Source: Streptomyces puniciscabiei
GTDB lineage: Bacteria; Actinomycetota; Actinomycetes; Streptomycetales; Streptomycetaceae
Length of the DNA: 64,000 bases
Assembly: GCF_006715785.1 (NCBI RefSeq)
Contig: NZ_VFNX01000001.1
Location: 5,870,001-5,934,000 of the forward strand
Direction: 5' to 3'
Positions 43,883 through 52,434 of the stretch are shown here, piece after piece. The first letter of the stretch is position 1, and each line of letters starts with the position of its first letter. The notes under the pieces are model-generated. The model was not told the origin of the DNA and did not search any database. It saw only the letters and a program-made list of their open reading frames with translations. The translations under genes were made by a program, and so were the position numbers.

Positions 43883-44338
43883 ATGATTGCCGAGACCGTC
43901 TGCTCCGCCGTCTCCGTGGCAGGCCTGGGCATCGCGGTGGTCACGGCCTACCGCAGGCGTTTCCTCGCGGCGACCCGCATCGCCGCCTACTCACTGGTGC
44001 CGGTCGGCCTGGTGATGACCGGGGTCGTCGGCTGGCTCGCCGACACCGCCTTCAGCCCCACCGCCTGGGCGGGCTTCGGGGTGCTGGGCGCGGCCTGGCT
44101 CCTGTTCGCGGGCACCCGGGCGGTCGAACGCCGGCGCGGTGGCACCCGCGCCGAGCGCAAGGCGGCCCGCGGCGACCGGTCCGATGCCGTGGCCCCGGGG
44201 GCCTCCGCGCCTTCCCTGGGCCCGAGCACCCGGCCCGCGACCGGCTCCGCGACCGGCTCCGCCACCACCCCGCGGGCCAAGGGGTCCACCGACGACTTCA
44301 GTGACATCGAGGCCATCCTCAAGAAGCACGGCATATGA
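43883..44338 (+). CDS. Small membrane protein with a charged C-terminal tail, unknown function
   Basis: 151 residues: three short hydrophobic stretches (VCSAVSVAGLGIAVVTAY, AAYSLVPVGLVMTGVVGWL, WAGFGVLGAAWLLFAG) followed by a basic and then Thr/Ser-rich tail ending in DDFSDIEAILKKHGI. No family I recognise. The ribosome site AGGAGG precedes the ATG. The acidic/amphipathic C-terminus could bind a cytosolic partner. Confidence 0.78.
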   Translation: MIAETVCSAVSVAGLGIAVVTAYRRRFLAATRIAAYSLVPVGLVMTGVVGWLADTAFSPTAWAGFGVLGAAWLLFAGTRAVERRRGGTRAERKAARGDRSDAVAPGASAPSLGPSTRPATGSATGSATTPRAKGSTDDFSDIEAILKKHGI

Positions 44339-44527
44339 CCGACCGCATGCCGCGCCAGGGCGCTCTGCCCCGTCCTACTGAATCGACACAGAGCGACGCG
44401 CGCACGTCCGGAACCGTTCACAACCCGAAGCAAGTCGGGCGAGACGGCGCGTTATGTGGCAACTCCCGCATCACGCGGGTGTGTTGATCGCGTACGGGGT
44501 CCGTCCTGCGTCATGATCTGCGGCGAG

Positions 44528-44680
44528 ATGCTGGACACGAGACAGAGCGAGGCCGCGCCGCCGAAGGACGAGCCGCGCGGGTGCCTCTTCGCCCTATCCC
44601 AGCCACCGCTGATGATCTTCCTTGCGGTGATCGGGTGTCTGCTGCTCATGGCTGCGCTGCACGACCTGCTGTTGCTGTGA
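44528..44680 (+). CDS. Short single-helix membrane peptide
   Basis: 50 residues: MLDTRQSEAAPPKDEPRG followed by a C-terminal hydrophobic helix (LMIFLAVIGCLLLMAALHDLLLL). The composition and high third-position GC suggest a real tail-anchored small protein. The ribosome site is weak and an ATG at 44513 is an alternative. No homology can be claimed. Confidence 0.5.
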   Translation: MLDTRQSEAAPPKDEPRGCLFALSQPPLMIFLAVIGCLLLMAALHDLLLL

Positions 44681-44808
44681 GCCGTACACGTCCGTCCCGG
44701 CGCCACCCGCCGGGACCGACGTCGCTCCGACTCTGTTGCGACCAGCGACAACGCACCCGCATGCCGCGCACGACAAGAACCCCCCTGAGGCGCTTCCCCG
44801 CGCGCTCG

Positions 44809-45369
44809 TCACCCCGTCGCTTCCTTGCGGCGCGCCCGGTACGCGGCCACGTGCAGGCGGTTTCCGCAGGTGCGGCTGTCGCAGTAGCGGCGCGAGCGGT
44901 TGCGGGAGAGGTCGACGAAGGCGCGCCGGCAGTCCGGTGCCTCGCAGCGCCGCAGTCGCTCCCGCTCCCCGGCCACCACGAAGAAGGCCAGTGCCATCCC
45001 GCAGTCGGCGGCGAGATGGTCGGCCACGGAGGCGCCGGGTGCGAAGTAGTGCACATGCCAGTCGTAGCCGTCGTGGTCGGTCAGGCGCGGGGTGGTGCCC
45101 GCCGCGGCGACCAGTTCGTTGATCAGCCCCGCTGTGGTGCGGGCGTCCGGCGCCGCGAAGATCGCAGCGAACCGCCCCCGGACCCTGCGCACCGCCGAGA
45201 GATCGAACTCCGACAGCACACCGACATCGCTGATCTTGTGGTTTCGTACGAAATCCGCGAGAGCCGGGACATCAGGCAGTCCGTCGTCCGCCGCGTCGTC
45301 CTCCGGCGCGGTGTTCACCAGATCCACCACGGTGTCGAGGGCGCACCGGGTGTCGTGGGTGATCAGCAC
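44809..45369 (-). CDS. CGNR zinc-finger transcriptional regulator
   Basis: 186 residues. The N-terminal stress-type domain (about 1-130) precedes the CGNR zinc finger RRCEAPDCRRAFVDLSRN...YCDSRTCGNRLHVAAYRARR (C-terminal 45 residues), typical of this actinobacterial regulator family. The GTG at 45369 follows AGGGAGCG. Its target and ligand are unknown; the gene is transcribed away from ssgB's tail with 302 bp between them. Confidence 0.85.
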   Translation of the reverse strand: MLITHDTRCALDTVVDLVNTAPEDDAADDGLPDVPALADFVRNHKISDVGVLSEFDLSAVRRVRGRFAAIFAAPDARTTAGLINELVAAAGTTPRLTDHDGYDWHVHYFAPGASVADHLAADCGMALAFFVVAGERERLRRCEAPDCRRAFVDLSRNRSRRYCDSRTCGNRLHVAAYRARRKEATG

Positions 45370-45671
45370 GTTTCGCTCCCTGGCCTGAGGGTCGGGCGGA
45401 CGCCCGCCGATGCTGGCCGATGGTAGCGACAACCCCGCCCACCGCACCGGTCCGCGCCCGACCGGGACTGCCCGTAGAACGCCTTCGCGCCCGAGCTGGT
45501 TCCCGCCCGCGCCGGCCTGCGCGGGGGAGGCCCGCGGTAGGTCGGAGGCACAGACCGGCGCCGTCGCGCGTGAATCGCTCACGGTGACGGCGCCGGGCTG
45601 TGCCGTATGCGGTTGTCTTGGCCCGAGCCGTCTCCCCGAGTGGACGGCGCCGGGCTGCTTTCGGCCGCGAC
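45370..45671. other. 302-bp gap between the CGNR gene and ssgB
   Basis: No gene. A direct repeat of GACGGCGCCGGGCTG occurs twice (about 45587 and 45645). Otherwise nothing notable. Confidence 0.55.
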
Positions 45672-46085
45672 CTAGCTCTCCGCCAGGATGTGCGAGAGCT
45701 CCTGATCCAGATCGAAGTGCCGGTGCTCCGTGCCGGGTGGCACGGCGGCGTCGGTCCGCTTCAGGAAGGACTCCAGGGCTCGCGCCGGGGCCTCGAGCAG
45801 GGCCTCCCCCTCCGGGGAGCTGAGGGCGATGCACACGACGCCCTGACCGTGGCTGCGCGACGGCCAGACACGGACGTCGCCGGTTCCGGTGGGCCGATGG
45901 AGCCCCTCGGCGAGGAGGTCGCGGGCGAACACCCACTCGACGGTCTCCTCGGCTCCGGTGTGGAAAGTGGCGTGCACGGCGTAGGGGTCGGCCGTGTCGT
46001 ACCGCAGGCCTGCGGGGACAGGCAGGGAGGACTCGCTCGACACAACGAGGCGCAGGTGCAGCTCGCAGCTGACCGTGGTGTTCAT
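45672..46085 (-). CDS. ssgB: Sporulation cell-division protein SsgB
   Basis: 137 residues, the exact length and sequence pattern of Streptomyces SsgB (MNTTVSCELHLRLVVSSES, YDTADPYAVHATFHTGAEE, WVFARDLLAEGLHRPTGTGDV). SsgB works with SsgA to recruit FtsZ to future septum sites in aerial hyphae and is needed for sporulation. The ATG at 46085 is firm. The S. coelicolor gene is known to depend on the stress sigma factor SigH; GTTTAC occurs upstream on the coding strand here, but I could not place a convincing -10 partner. Confidence 0.97.
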   Translation of the reverse strand: MNTTVSCELHLRLVVSSESSLPVPAGLRYDTADPYAVHATFHTGAEETVEWVFARDLLAEGLHRPTGTGDVRVWPSRSHGQGVVCIALSSPEGEALLEAPARALESFLKRTDAAVPPGTEHRHFDLDQELSHILAES

Positions 46086-46276
46086 AAGCGCCAGGGCCTT
46101 TCGCTCAGTGTGCGCTCGGGGATTCGCACGTCGGCGAAATCGACATGCCACCTACGATGCCGTTGTAAACCCCTCTGAGGGTTTTGCGTGTCTTTACGTA
46201 ACTCTTCCGGCCGAGAACTCGTACGAGATCTACGACCATTCCGGTGACTGGATTCACTCCGGTAGGGTTTGTCTGT

Positions 46277-46753
46277 ATGAATACGGGGAGTGACGAGCCG
46301 GGCGAGGTCGTCGTGGTGGCGGACAAGGCGAGGACGGACCGGCAGGAACCCGGGCAGAACGACGGACAGGACACCGGTGGCGGCCTCGGTTCCCGGGCGC
46401 CGGAATTCATCAAGACGCGTCGGCTGCTGCACCTGAGCTGGCAGGTCGGCGTCTTCGTGGTGGGCCTCGGGGTCGTCGTCGCCGGTGTCGTCATGCTGCC
46501 GCTGCCGGGGCCCGGCTGGGTGGTGATCTTCGGCGGCATGGCGATCTGGGCGACCGAGTTCGTCTGGGCGCAGCTCGTGCTCCGCTGGACGAAACGCAAG
46601 GTCACCGAGGCGGCCCAGCGGGCCCTCGACCCCAAGGTGCGCCGGCGCAACATCGCGCTGACCGTGATCGGGCTGGTGGTCGTGGCCGTGCTGGTCGGGA
46701 TCTACGTGTGGAAGTTCGGCCTCGTCATGCCGTGGAAGATCAAGAGCCAGTGA
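46277..46753 (+). CDS. PGPGW-family membrane protein
   Basis: 158 residues with two or three membrane helices and the diagnostic PLPGPGWVVIFGGMAIWATEF stretch split here as PLPGPGWVV and FGGMAIWATEFVWA, matching the TIGR02611/PGPGW family. Function unknown. A -10-like TAGGGT eight bases before the ATG suggests a leaderless message. It is divergent from ssgB across 191 bp containing a short AAACCC...GGGTTT repeat. Confidence 0.83.
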   Translation: MNTGSDEPGEVVVVADKARTDRQEPGQNDGQDTGGGLGSRAPEFIKTRRLLHLSWQVGVFVVGLGVVVAGVVMLPLPGPGWVVIFGGMAIWATEFVWAQLVLRWTKRKVTEAAQRALDPKVRRRNIALTVIGLVVVAVLVGIYVWKFGLVMPWKIKSQ

Positions 46754-46837
46754 CCCGGCTCCGCCGCCCGGACGTCCGCCGCCCCGGTCCGTGGTCGGAA
46801 GCACCGCCTGACATGGGGTAATGTTCTTCCTGCGCCC

Positions 46838-46909
46838 GGGCGATTAGCTCAGTGGGAGAGCGCTTCGTTCACACCGAAGAGGTCACTGGTTCGAACCCAG
46901 TATCGCCCA
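46838..46909 (+). tRNA. tRNA-Val (CAC), copy 1
   Basis: 72-nt cloverleaf, acceptor GGGCGAT/ATCGCCC, anticodon loop TTCACAC (CAC), T loop TTCGAAC, discriminator A. Identical to the gene at 55783-55854, with identity extending a few bases past both ends. Confidence 0.97.
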
Positions 46910-46915
46910 CCCGGA

Positions 46916-46953
46916 CCGACGGCCCACCTGCGAAAAAGCAGGTGGGCCGTCGG
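46916..46953 (+). terminator. Terminator of tRNA-Val copy 1
   Basis: Perfect 16-bp stem (CCGACGGCCCACCTGC and complement), loop GAAAAA. Confidence 0.9.
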
Positions 46954-48528
46954 CGTATGCGCTTCCCCGCCGGGCCACCGCACCCCACCGACCGACTCCG
47001 GCGCCGAGCAGCGGGTTCAGGCGTCCTACCGGTGTGCTGCGAGACCCCGTCGACGACTGGCCGATCCGGGCTCCCTGCTCGCCTTTCGGCGGCCCGAGTC
47101 GGCCCCAGGTCTCCTGCGCGGCTTTCGGTGGCGAGAGGCGGCTCCAACCCTTGTGCGGGACTGCTGCGACCAGTGGTTCCGGCCTCGGGCGGGGCTTCGG
47201 GCGGGTGGTTGATCCGGGTCTCCTGCGTGGTCTTCGCCGGCAGGGGGTGGCTTGCGGGCTGGGGCGTGGTTTTGGGTGGCGGCGGGTGGTTGCAGGGCTT
47301 GTGCGGGACTGCTGCGACCAGTGGTTCCGGCCTCGGGCGGGGCTTCGGGCGGGTGGTTGATCCAGGTCTCCTGCGCGGTCTTCGCCGGCAGGGGGTGGCT
47401 TGCGGGCTGGGGCGTGGTTTTGGGTGGCGGCGGGTGGTTGCAGGGCTTGTGCGGGACTGCTGCGACCAGTGGTTCCGGCCTCGGGCGGGGCTTCGGGCGG
47501 GTGGTTGATCCAGGTCTCCTGCGCGGTCCTCACCAGCAGGAGGTGGCTTCCGGGGCTGCGGCGCGGATTCCGGTGGCCAAAGGTGGTTCCAGGGCCCCTG
47601 CGGAACTGCGGCAGGCAGCGGTTGGTCTCCTGCGCGGACCATGGCGGCGAGCTGCCGGCTCTGCGCTTCGAGTACCGGCTCGAGGTGCGAGCACTGCATC
47701 CACGCACCCTGCTCCGGCTCCAGGCATCCCTTCTCCGGGATGAGCAGCGGCTCCCAGACCTTCGCCGAGGTTGCCGGGCTGGCGATCGGTGCAGGACCAG
47801 GTGGGCCGGTGCCCGAGTCGCCGAACCAGCATCCGTCGTCGCGGCCGCATCCCCGTGCGCCTCGACCCGGCGCCGCCGTAGGAAGCGCCCCCGACCCGGG
47901 TCTGCCGCCTGCACGCTTCTCGCGCCGAGCTCAGCGCGCAATCGGCCGGCCTTTGCCGCCCGGCGACATCCCTCGTGCGCAGCGGCACGGCGCCCGATCG
48001 CGAACGCGGCCACCAACCGTCCGCCGCCAGCCTTCCCGCATCACCAGGTCCTCTCCGCGCCGCAGGCGACCAGCAGCGAAGCCGAAACAACCCGCAGGCC
48101 GACGGCTCGGCAGATCGACAGATCGATAGACCGACAGAGCCGACGGCCCCTCGCCCGCGCGCGACGGCCGTCAACCCGACCGACCCGCCGGCACATCACA
48201 GAACCGGCACTCGACCGCCCTGCGCCGTGTAGACGACTGCGCGCCGCCCCCCGCCGAAAGCCCGCAGCCTCCGCCACGCACACGCTTCGGACCCCGCCCG
48301 CACGCCCACCACGGGCACCCACCGACGGGCACCCTCCGGCCGGCGTGGTCCAGGCGTACTCGCCGCCCTGCCCGGCCGAGAGGCCCCGGCCGCCTCGATT
48401 CAACCTGTCGGCCCCACCCCGCTCACCTGCGGGAACCGGCAGCGCAACAGTTACAGGGACAGTCGCGGGAACGGCCGGCGGCCCGACCCCGGACCGGCGC
48501 CGTCCGCAAGAAAATCCTGTCCGACGCA
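46954..48528. other. 1.6-kb gene-poor stretch with a degenerate repeat array
   Basis: Several long frames exist on both strands, but none has a start with ribosome site, a family motif or steady coding bias. Frames that run through the 148-bp repeat change phase from unit to unit (148 is not a multiple of three), which is not how real coding repeats behave. I see no gene here. Confidence 0.65.
47151..47528. repeat. 148-bp tandem repeat, about 2.5 copies
   Basis: Units begin at 47151, 47299 and 47447 with TTGTGCGGGACTGCTGCGAC; units 1 and 2 differ at only a couple of positions and the third stops matching at about 47528. More diverged fragments of the same sequence flank the array (about 47090-47150 and 47530-47660), so the array was once longer. 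Confidence 0.93.
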
Positions 48529-48557
48529 TTGACGCACCCCGAACCCCTCCGTAACTT
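48529..48557 (+). promoter_or_regulatory. Promoter of the sugar-uptake operon
   Basis: TTGACG (48529-48534), a 17-bp spacer and TAACTT (48552-48557). Transcription would start near 48564, about 60 bp before the first gene. Confidence 0.75.
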
Positions 48558-48563
48558 GTGCCA

Positions 48564-48588
48564 GCAAGCGCTTACTTGAAACGATTCA
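48564..48588. promoter_or_regulatory. LacI-type operator downstream of the promoter
   Basis: Two overlapping palindromic elements: AAGCGCTT within GCAAGCGCTTAC (48564-48575) and the near-palindrome TGAAACGATTCA (48577-48588), both of forms used by LacI-family sugar regulators. Position at and just after the transcription start fits repression. No LacI gene lies in the window. Confidence 0.6.
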
Positions 48589-48623
48589 TGACGCGGCGAC
48601 GATGCTGCGGGGAGGGCCCCACC

Positions 48624-49910
48624 ATGGGAACCAGCAGGAATCCGGAGAGGCGTACGATCCTGAAGGCCGCAGGGGCCTCGGCGGCCGCGCTGGGCCTCGC
48701 CGCGACGACCGGGTGCGGGGGCGGAAGCGGTTCCGGGGACGGGACGGTGTCGATCCGTTACTCATGGTGGGGTGCCGAGGAGCGGGCCAAGAAGATCAAC
48801 CGGACCATCGCCCTCTTCGAGAAGAAGTACCCGAAGATCAAGGTCAAGACCGACTTCCAGACCTACGCGTCCTTCTGGGAGAAGTTCCAGACCCAGGCCG
48901 CCGGCGGAAATCCCCCGGACGTTTTCCAAAATGCCGTCACCTTTCTCCGGAAGTACGACAAGCGCGGAATTCTCCTCGACCTCAAGTCTCAGGTGCAGGC
49001 AGGTAATCTGACTCTGAATCACTTCCGGGACGGCGTGACGAAGGTCGGCGAGGTCGACGGAAAGCAGCTCGGAATTCCTGTCGGTTCCAACACCATGGCC
49101 CTCGTCATCGACAAGAAGGTGTTCCAGAGGGCCGGCGTCGAGCCGCACCCGGGATGGACCTGGGACGACTACTTCAAGGCCCTGAAGACCATCCACGACA
49201 GGACGAGGGTCCCCGGGGACACCGGCTACTTCACCATCATGTACCTCTACGACCTCTACCTCCGCCAGAACGGCAAGGCCTTCTACACCAAGGACGGACT
49301 CGGCTTCGACAGGGCCGATCTGACGGAGTGGTGGACCGACGGCTACAACCGGGTCAAGGCGGGCATCGTCACCGACCCGAAGGTCGTCCAGCAGGACAGC
49401 CCCAAGTCCTCCCTCTCCGCCGGCCACGGCGCCTCCGAGTTCACCTGGGACAACTTCACCGTCCGCTACTCCGCCGAGGGCAACAGCACCTACGGCCTCG
49501 CGCCCATCCCCACCACGGACGGCAGGCACACCGGCCAGTACCTCGCCTCCCTGATGCTCAGCGCCTCCGCCCACACCTCCCACCCCAAGGAGGTCGCCCA
49601 GTTCATCGACTTCATGGTCCACGACCCCGAGGTCGGCAAGATCATGGGCTACGACCGGGGCATCCTCGCCGGCACCGAACAGTACGAGGCGTACAAGCCG
49701 ACCGACGCGGTGAACAAGGAGATCGCGCAGTACGAGGCCGACACCGCCGAGGCGGGCGTCCTCGGCGCGATCACCCCGCACCCCTCCGGTGCCGACACCA
49801 TCGAGGCCGCCTTCCTGCGCATCGGCGGCGACCTCGGACAGGGCAGGACGAAGGTCGCGGACGCGGTGAAGCAGTTCTTCACCGAGGCCGAGGCCGCCTT
49901 CCAGGCCTGA
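48624..49910 (+). CDS. ABC transporter sugar-binding lipoprotein
   Basis: 428 residues. A signal peptide with a twin-arginine pair (RR at 9-10, RRTILKAAGA) ends in TTGC, so Cys31 is the lipid-anchored residue. The type-1 sugar-binding fold is recognised by IRYSWWGAEERAKK, NPPDVFQNAVTFLRKYDKRG and TGQYLASLMLSASAHTSHPKEVAQFI. It binds an oligosaccharide, likely from plant cell walls given the downstream lyase. GGGGAGG precedes the ATG. First gene of the operon; its stop overlaps the next start. Confidence 0.92.
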   Translation: MGTSRNPERRTILKAAGASAAALGLAATTGCGGGSGSGDGTVSIRYSWWGAEERAKKINRTIALFEKKYPKIKVKTDFQTYASFWEKFQTQAAGGNPPDVFQNAVTFLRKYDKRGILLDLKSQVQAGNLTLNHFRDGVTKVGEVDGKQLGIPVGSNTMALVIDKKVFQRAGVEPHPGWTWDDYFKALKTIHDRTRVPGDTGYFTIMYLYDLYLRQNGKAFYTKDGLGFDRADLTEWWTDGYNRVKAGIVTDPKVVQQDSPKSSLSAGHGASEFTWDNFTVRYSAEGNSTYGLAPIPTTDGRHTGQYLASLMLSASAHTSHPKEVAQFIDFMVHDPEVGKIMGYDRGILAGTEQYEAYKPTDAVNKEIAQYEADTAEAGVLGAITPHPSGADTIEAAFLRIGGDLGQGRTKVADAVKQFFTEAEAAFQA

Positions 49911-50881
49911 TGGGAACCGCCGTGACGCTCGTCAAGGACTCCGTGCGCGCGACCCGCAAGGCACGCTCGGCCGCCACCGCCACCCCGGGGCGGCCGGGCC
50001 GTCGGCGCGAGAACCTCGCCGGTTACCTCTTCATGTCCCCGTGGATCGCCGGTTTCCTGCTGCTGACCGCGGGCCCCATGGCCGCCTCGCTGTACTTCGC
50101 GTTCACCGACTACAACCTCTTCAACACCCCGAAGTGGGTCGGGCTCGACAACTTCACCAAGATGTTCGACGACCCACGCTGGCAGAAGTCGGTGGAGGTG
50201 ACCGCCAAGTACGTGGTCATCGGCACCCCGCTGAAGCTGCTGCTCGCCCTCGGCGTCGCCCTGCTGCTGGCGCAGAGCCGCCGCGGCCAGGCCTTCTACC
50301 GGGCTGCCTTCTACGCCCCCTCGCTGATCGGCGCGAGCGTCTCCGTCGGCTTCGTCTGGCGGTCGCTGTTCTCCGACGGCGCGATCGTGGACCGCACCCA
50401 GTCCTTCTTCGGCTGGCACGTCGGCGGCTGGGTCGGCAACGCCGACTGGGTGCTGTACTGCCTGGTCGCGCTGACGGTGTGGCAGTTCGGCGCCCCGATG
50501 GTCATCTTTCTGGCGGGGCTGAAGCAGGTGCCGAGGGAGCTCTACGAGGCCGCCGAGATGGATGGCGCGGGCCCGTTCCGGAGGTTCTGGAGCATCACCC
50601 TGCCGATGATCTCCCCGGTGCTGTTCTTCAACGTGCTGCTGGAGACCATCCACTCCTTCCAGATCTTCGGCTCGGCCTACGTCGTCTCCAACACCTCCTG
50701 CGGACCGGCCGACGCCACGCTCGTCTACACCTGCTACCTGTACCAGCAGGGCTTCAAGAACGCCCAGATGGGCTTCGCCTCCGCCATGGCCTGGATGCTG
50801 CTGCTCGCCGTGGCCCTGGTGACGGCCGTCCTCTTCTGGTCCCAGAGGAAGTGGGTGCACTACGAGGAGGACGCCCGATGA
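49910..50881 (+). CDS. ABC transporter permease, sugar (component 1)
   Basis: 323 residues with about six membrane helices and the EAA motif ELYEAAEMDGAGPFRRFWSITLP that contacts the ATPase. The ATG overlaps the preceding stop; a GTG at 49922 is possible. Partner of the next permease. No ATPase gene is in this operon, so a shared multiple-sugar ATPase (MsiK-like, elsewhere in the genome) must serve it, as is usual in Streptomyces. Confidence 0.92.
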   Translation: MGTAVTLVKDSVRATRKARSAATATPGRPGRRRENLAGYLFMSPWIAGFLLLTAGPMAASLYFAFTDYNLFNTPKWVGLDNFTKMFDDPRWQKSVEVTAKYVVIGTPLKLLLALGVALLLAQSRRGQAFYRAAFYAPSLIGASVSVGFVWRSLFSDGAIVDRTQSFFGWHVGGWVGNADWVLYCLVALTVWQFGAPMVIFLAGLKQVPRELYEAAEMDGAGPFRRFWSITLPMISPVLFFNVLLETIHSFQIFGSAYVVSNTSCGPADATLVYTCYLYQQGFKNAQMGFASAMAWMLLLAVALVTAVLFWSQRKWVHYEEDAR

Positions 50882-51747
50882 GCGCGACCACGACGAAACC
50901 GGTCCTCACCCGCCGGCGCACCGGCTCCCTCGCCTGGCATCTCGGCGCCCTGCTGATCCTCGCCGTCATCCTCTACCCGGTGATCTGGGTGATCGGCGCC
51001 TCGTTCAAGCCCGGCAAGGACATCATCAACAGCCTCACGCTGGTGCCGTCGCACCCGATCCTGTCCAACTTCAAGGGCCTCGCCGACGGCATAGCGGATG
51101 TCAGCGTGTGGACGTTCTTCCAGAACTCCCTCTTCTACGCGCTCGGTGCCGTCGCCGGCGTGCTGATCTCCTGCTCGCTGACCGCGTACGCGTTCGCCCG
51201 CATCAGGTTCGCCGGGCGCAACCTGCTCTTCTCGCTCATGATCGGCACGCTCCTGCTGCCGTACCACGTGCTGCTGATCCCGCAGTACGTGATGTTCCAG
51301 AAGCTCGGCTGGATCAACACCTACACCCCGCTGCTGATCGGCAAGTACCTCGCCGTCGACGCCTTCTTCGTCTTCCTCATGGTGCAGTTCATGCGGGGCC
51401 TGCCCCGCGAACTGGACGAGGCGGCCCGGCTCGACGGCTGCGGGCATCTGCGCATCTACTGGTCGATCGTGCTGCCGCTGTGCCGGCCCGCGCTCATCAC
51501 CAGCGCGATCTTCACCTTCATCAACGCCTGGAACGACTTCATGGGCCCGCTGATCTACCTCAACGAACCCGGCAAGTACACGGTCTCGCTGGGCCTGATG
51601 ATGTTCCGCGACTCCGACGGCGTGGCCGCCGACTACGGCGGCATGATCGCCATGTCCCTGGTCGCGCTGCTGCCCGTGCTGCTGTTCTTCCTCGCCTTCC
51701 AGCGGTATCTGATCGACGGCATGGCGACCTCCGGACTGAAGGGCTGA
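50878..51747 (+). CDS. ABC transporter permease, sugar (component 2)
   Basis: 289 residues, about six helices, EAA motif ELDEAARLDGCGHLRIYWSIVLP. The start overlaps the previous gene by 4 bp (ATGA). Together with the preceding permease it forms the membrane channel for the imported oligosaccharide. Confidence 0.92.
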   Translation: MSATTTKPVLTRRRTGSLAWHLGALLILAVILYPVIWVIGASFKPGKDIINSLTLVPSHPILSNFKGLADGIADVSVWTFFQNSLFYALGAVAGVLISCSLTAYAFARIRFAGRNLLFSLMIGTLLLPYHVLLIPQYVMFQKLGWINTYTPLLIGKYLAVDAFFVFLMVQFMRGLPRELDEAARLDGCGHLRIYWSIVLPLCRPALITSAIFTFINAWNDFMGPLIYLNEPGKYTVSLGLMMFRDSDGVAADYGGMIAMSLVALLPVLLFFLAFQRYLIDGMATSGLKG

Positions 51748-51757
51748 GGCGACCGGC

Positions 51758-52348
51758 ATGGCCGAAGCGCGCGTGAAGGCACGCAAGGAGTCCGTTGTCG
51801 CCCAGCGGTTCGCCGTCTTCGCCGAGTGTCTGCTGACCGGCGTGTGGATCGCGGTGGCCTGCCTCGGGGTCGTCACCTACCCGGCCGCCTTCGCCGCGGG
51901 CGCCCGCCATCTGCGCCGCCGTACCGGCCACCGGCGAGGCGGCTGGCGGGAGTTCGCCGCCGATGTCCGGGCCGCCCTGCGCGGCGGCTGGGCGGTGGGG
52001 CTCGCCGGCTGGGTCCTCGCGGCGCTGGCCCGGGTGGACGTACAGGCCGTACGCGCCGGGCTGCCCGGCGGGCCGCTGGTGGGGGCCGTGGGGCTGTTCG
52101 CGCTGATCGGGCTCGCCGTGGCCGGCCTGCGCGCGGCGGCCGTCTGGGCGCCGGGGGAGCGCTGGCGGGCGCTGCTCGCCGCGGCGGGGCGCCGTACCGT
52201 ACGCGACCCCGCCGGATCCTTCCTGCTGGTCGGCGGGGCGGTCCTCACCGTCTGCTCCGCCCTGCTCATCGCCCCGCTGGCGGTCCCCGTGCTCGGGGCC
52301 GTCGCGGCGGCGGCCGTCGCCGTGGAGGAGCGCTACCGGCGCCGCTGA
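51758..52348 (+). CDS. YesL/DUF624-like membrane protein
   Basis: 196 residues with about four or five hydrophobic segments (LLTGVWIAVACLGVVTYPAAFAAGA, LAGWVLAALARV, LVGAVGLFALIGLAVAGL, LTVCSALLIAPLAVPVLGAVAA). DUF624 proteins accompany pectin/rhamnogalacturonan ABC operons in many Gram-positives, where their role is unknown. It starts 10 bp after the second permease. Confidence 0.8.
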   Translation: MAEARVKARKESVVAQRFAVFAECLLTGVWIAVACLGVVTYPAAFAAGARHLRRRTGHRRGGWREFAADVRAALRGGWAVGLAGWVLAALARVDVQAVRAGLPGGPLVGAVGLFALIGLAVAGLRAAAVWAPGERWRALLAAAGRRTVRDPAGSFLLVGGAVLTVCSALLIAPLAVPVLGAVAAAAVAVEERYRRR

Positions 52349-52434
52349 CGGCTCCCGAGGCCGGTGCCCTGGGCGCCGCGCGTTTCTCTGTCATGCCCCT
52401 GACCAGCCACCCATCCCCGTACGGAAGGAAAGGC

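Noticed and set aside
46869..47699. Minus-strand frame ending in GDTGFEPVTSSV
   Set aside because: The tail is the translation of the tRNA-Val gene read backwards, a known source of false proteins; the rest runs through a repeat array with shifting frame. The same tail appears at 55814.
46954..48528. Several long frames in the gene-free stretch, plus and minus
   Set aside because: No start with ribosome site, no conserved motif, biased low-complexity sequence caused by the 148-bp repeat.
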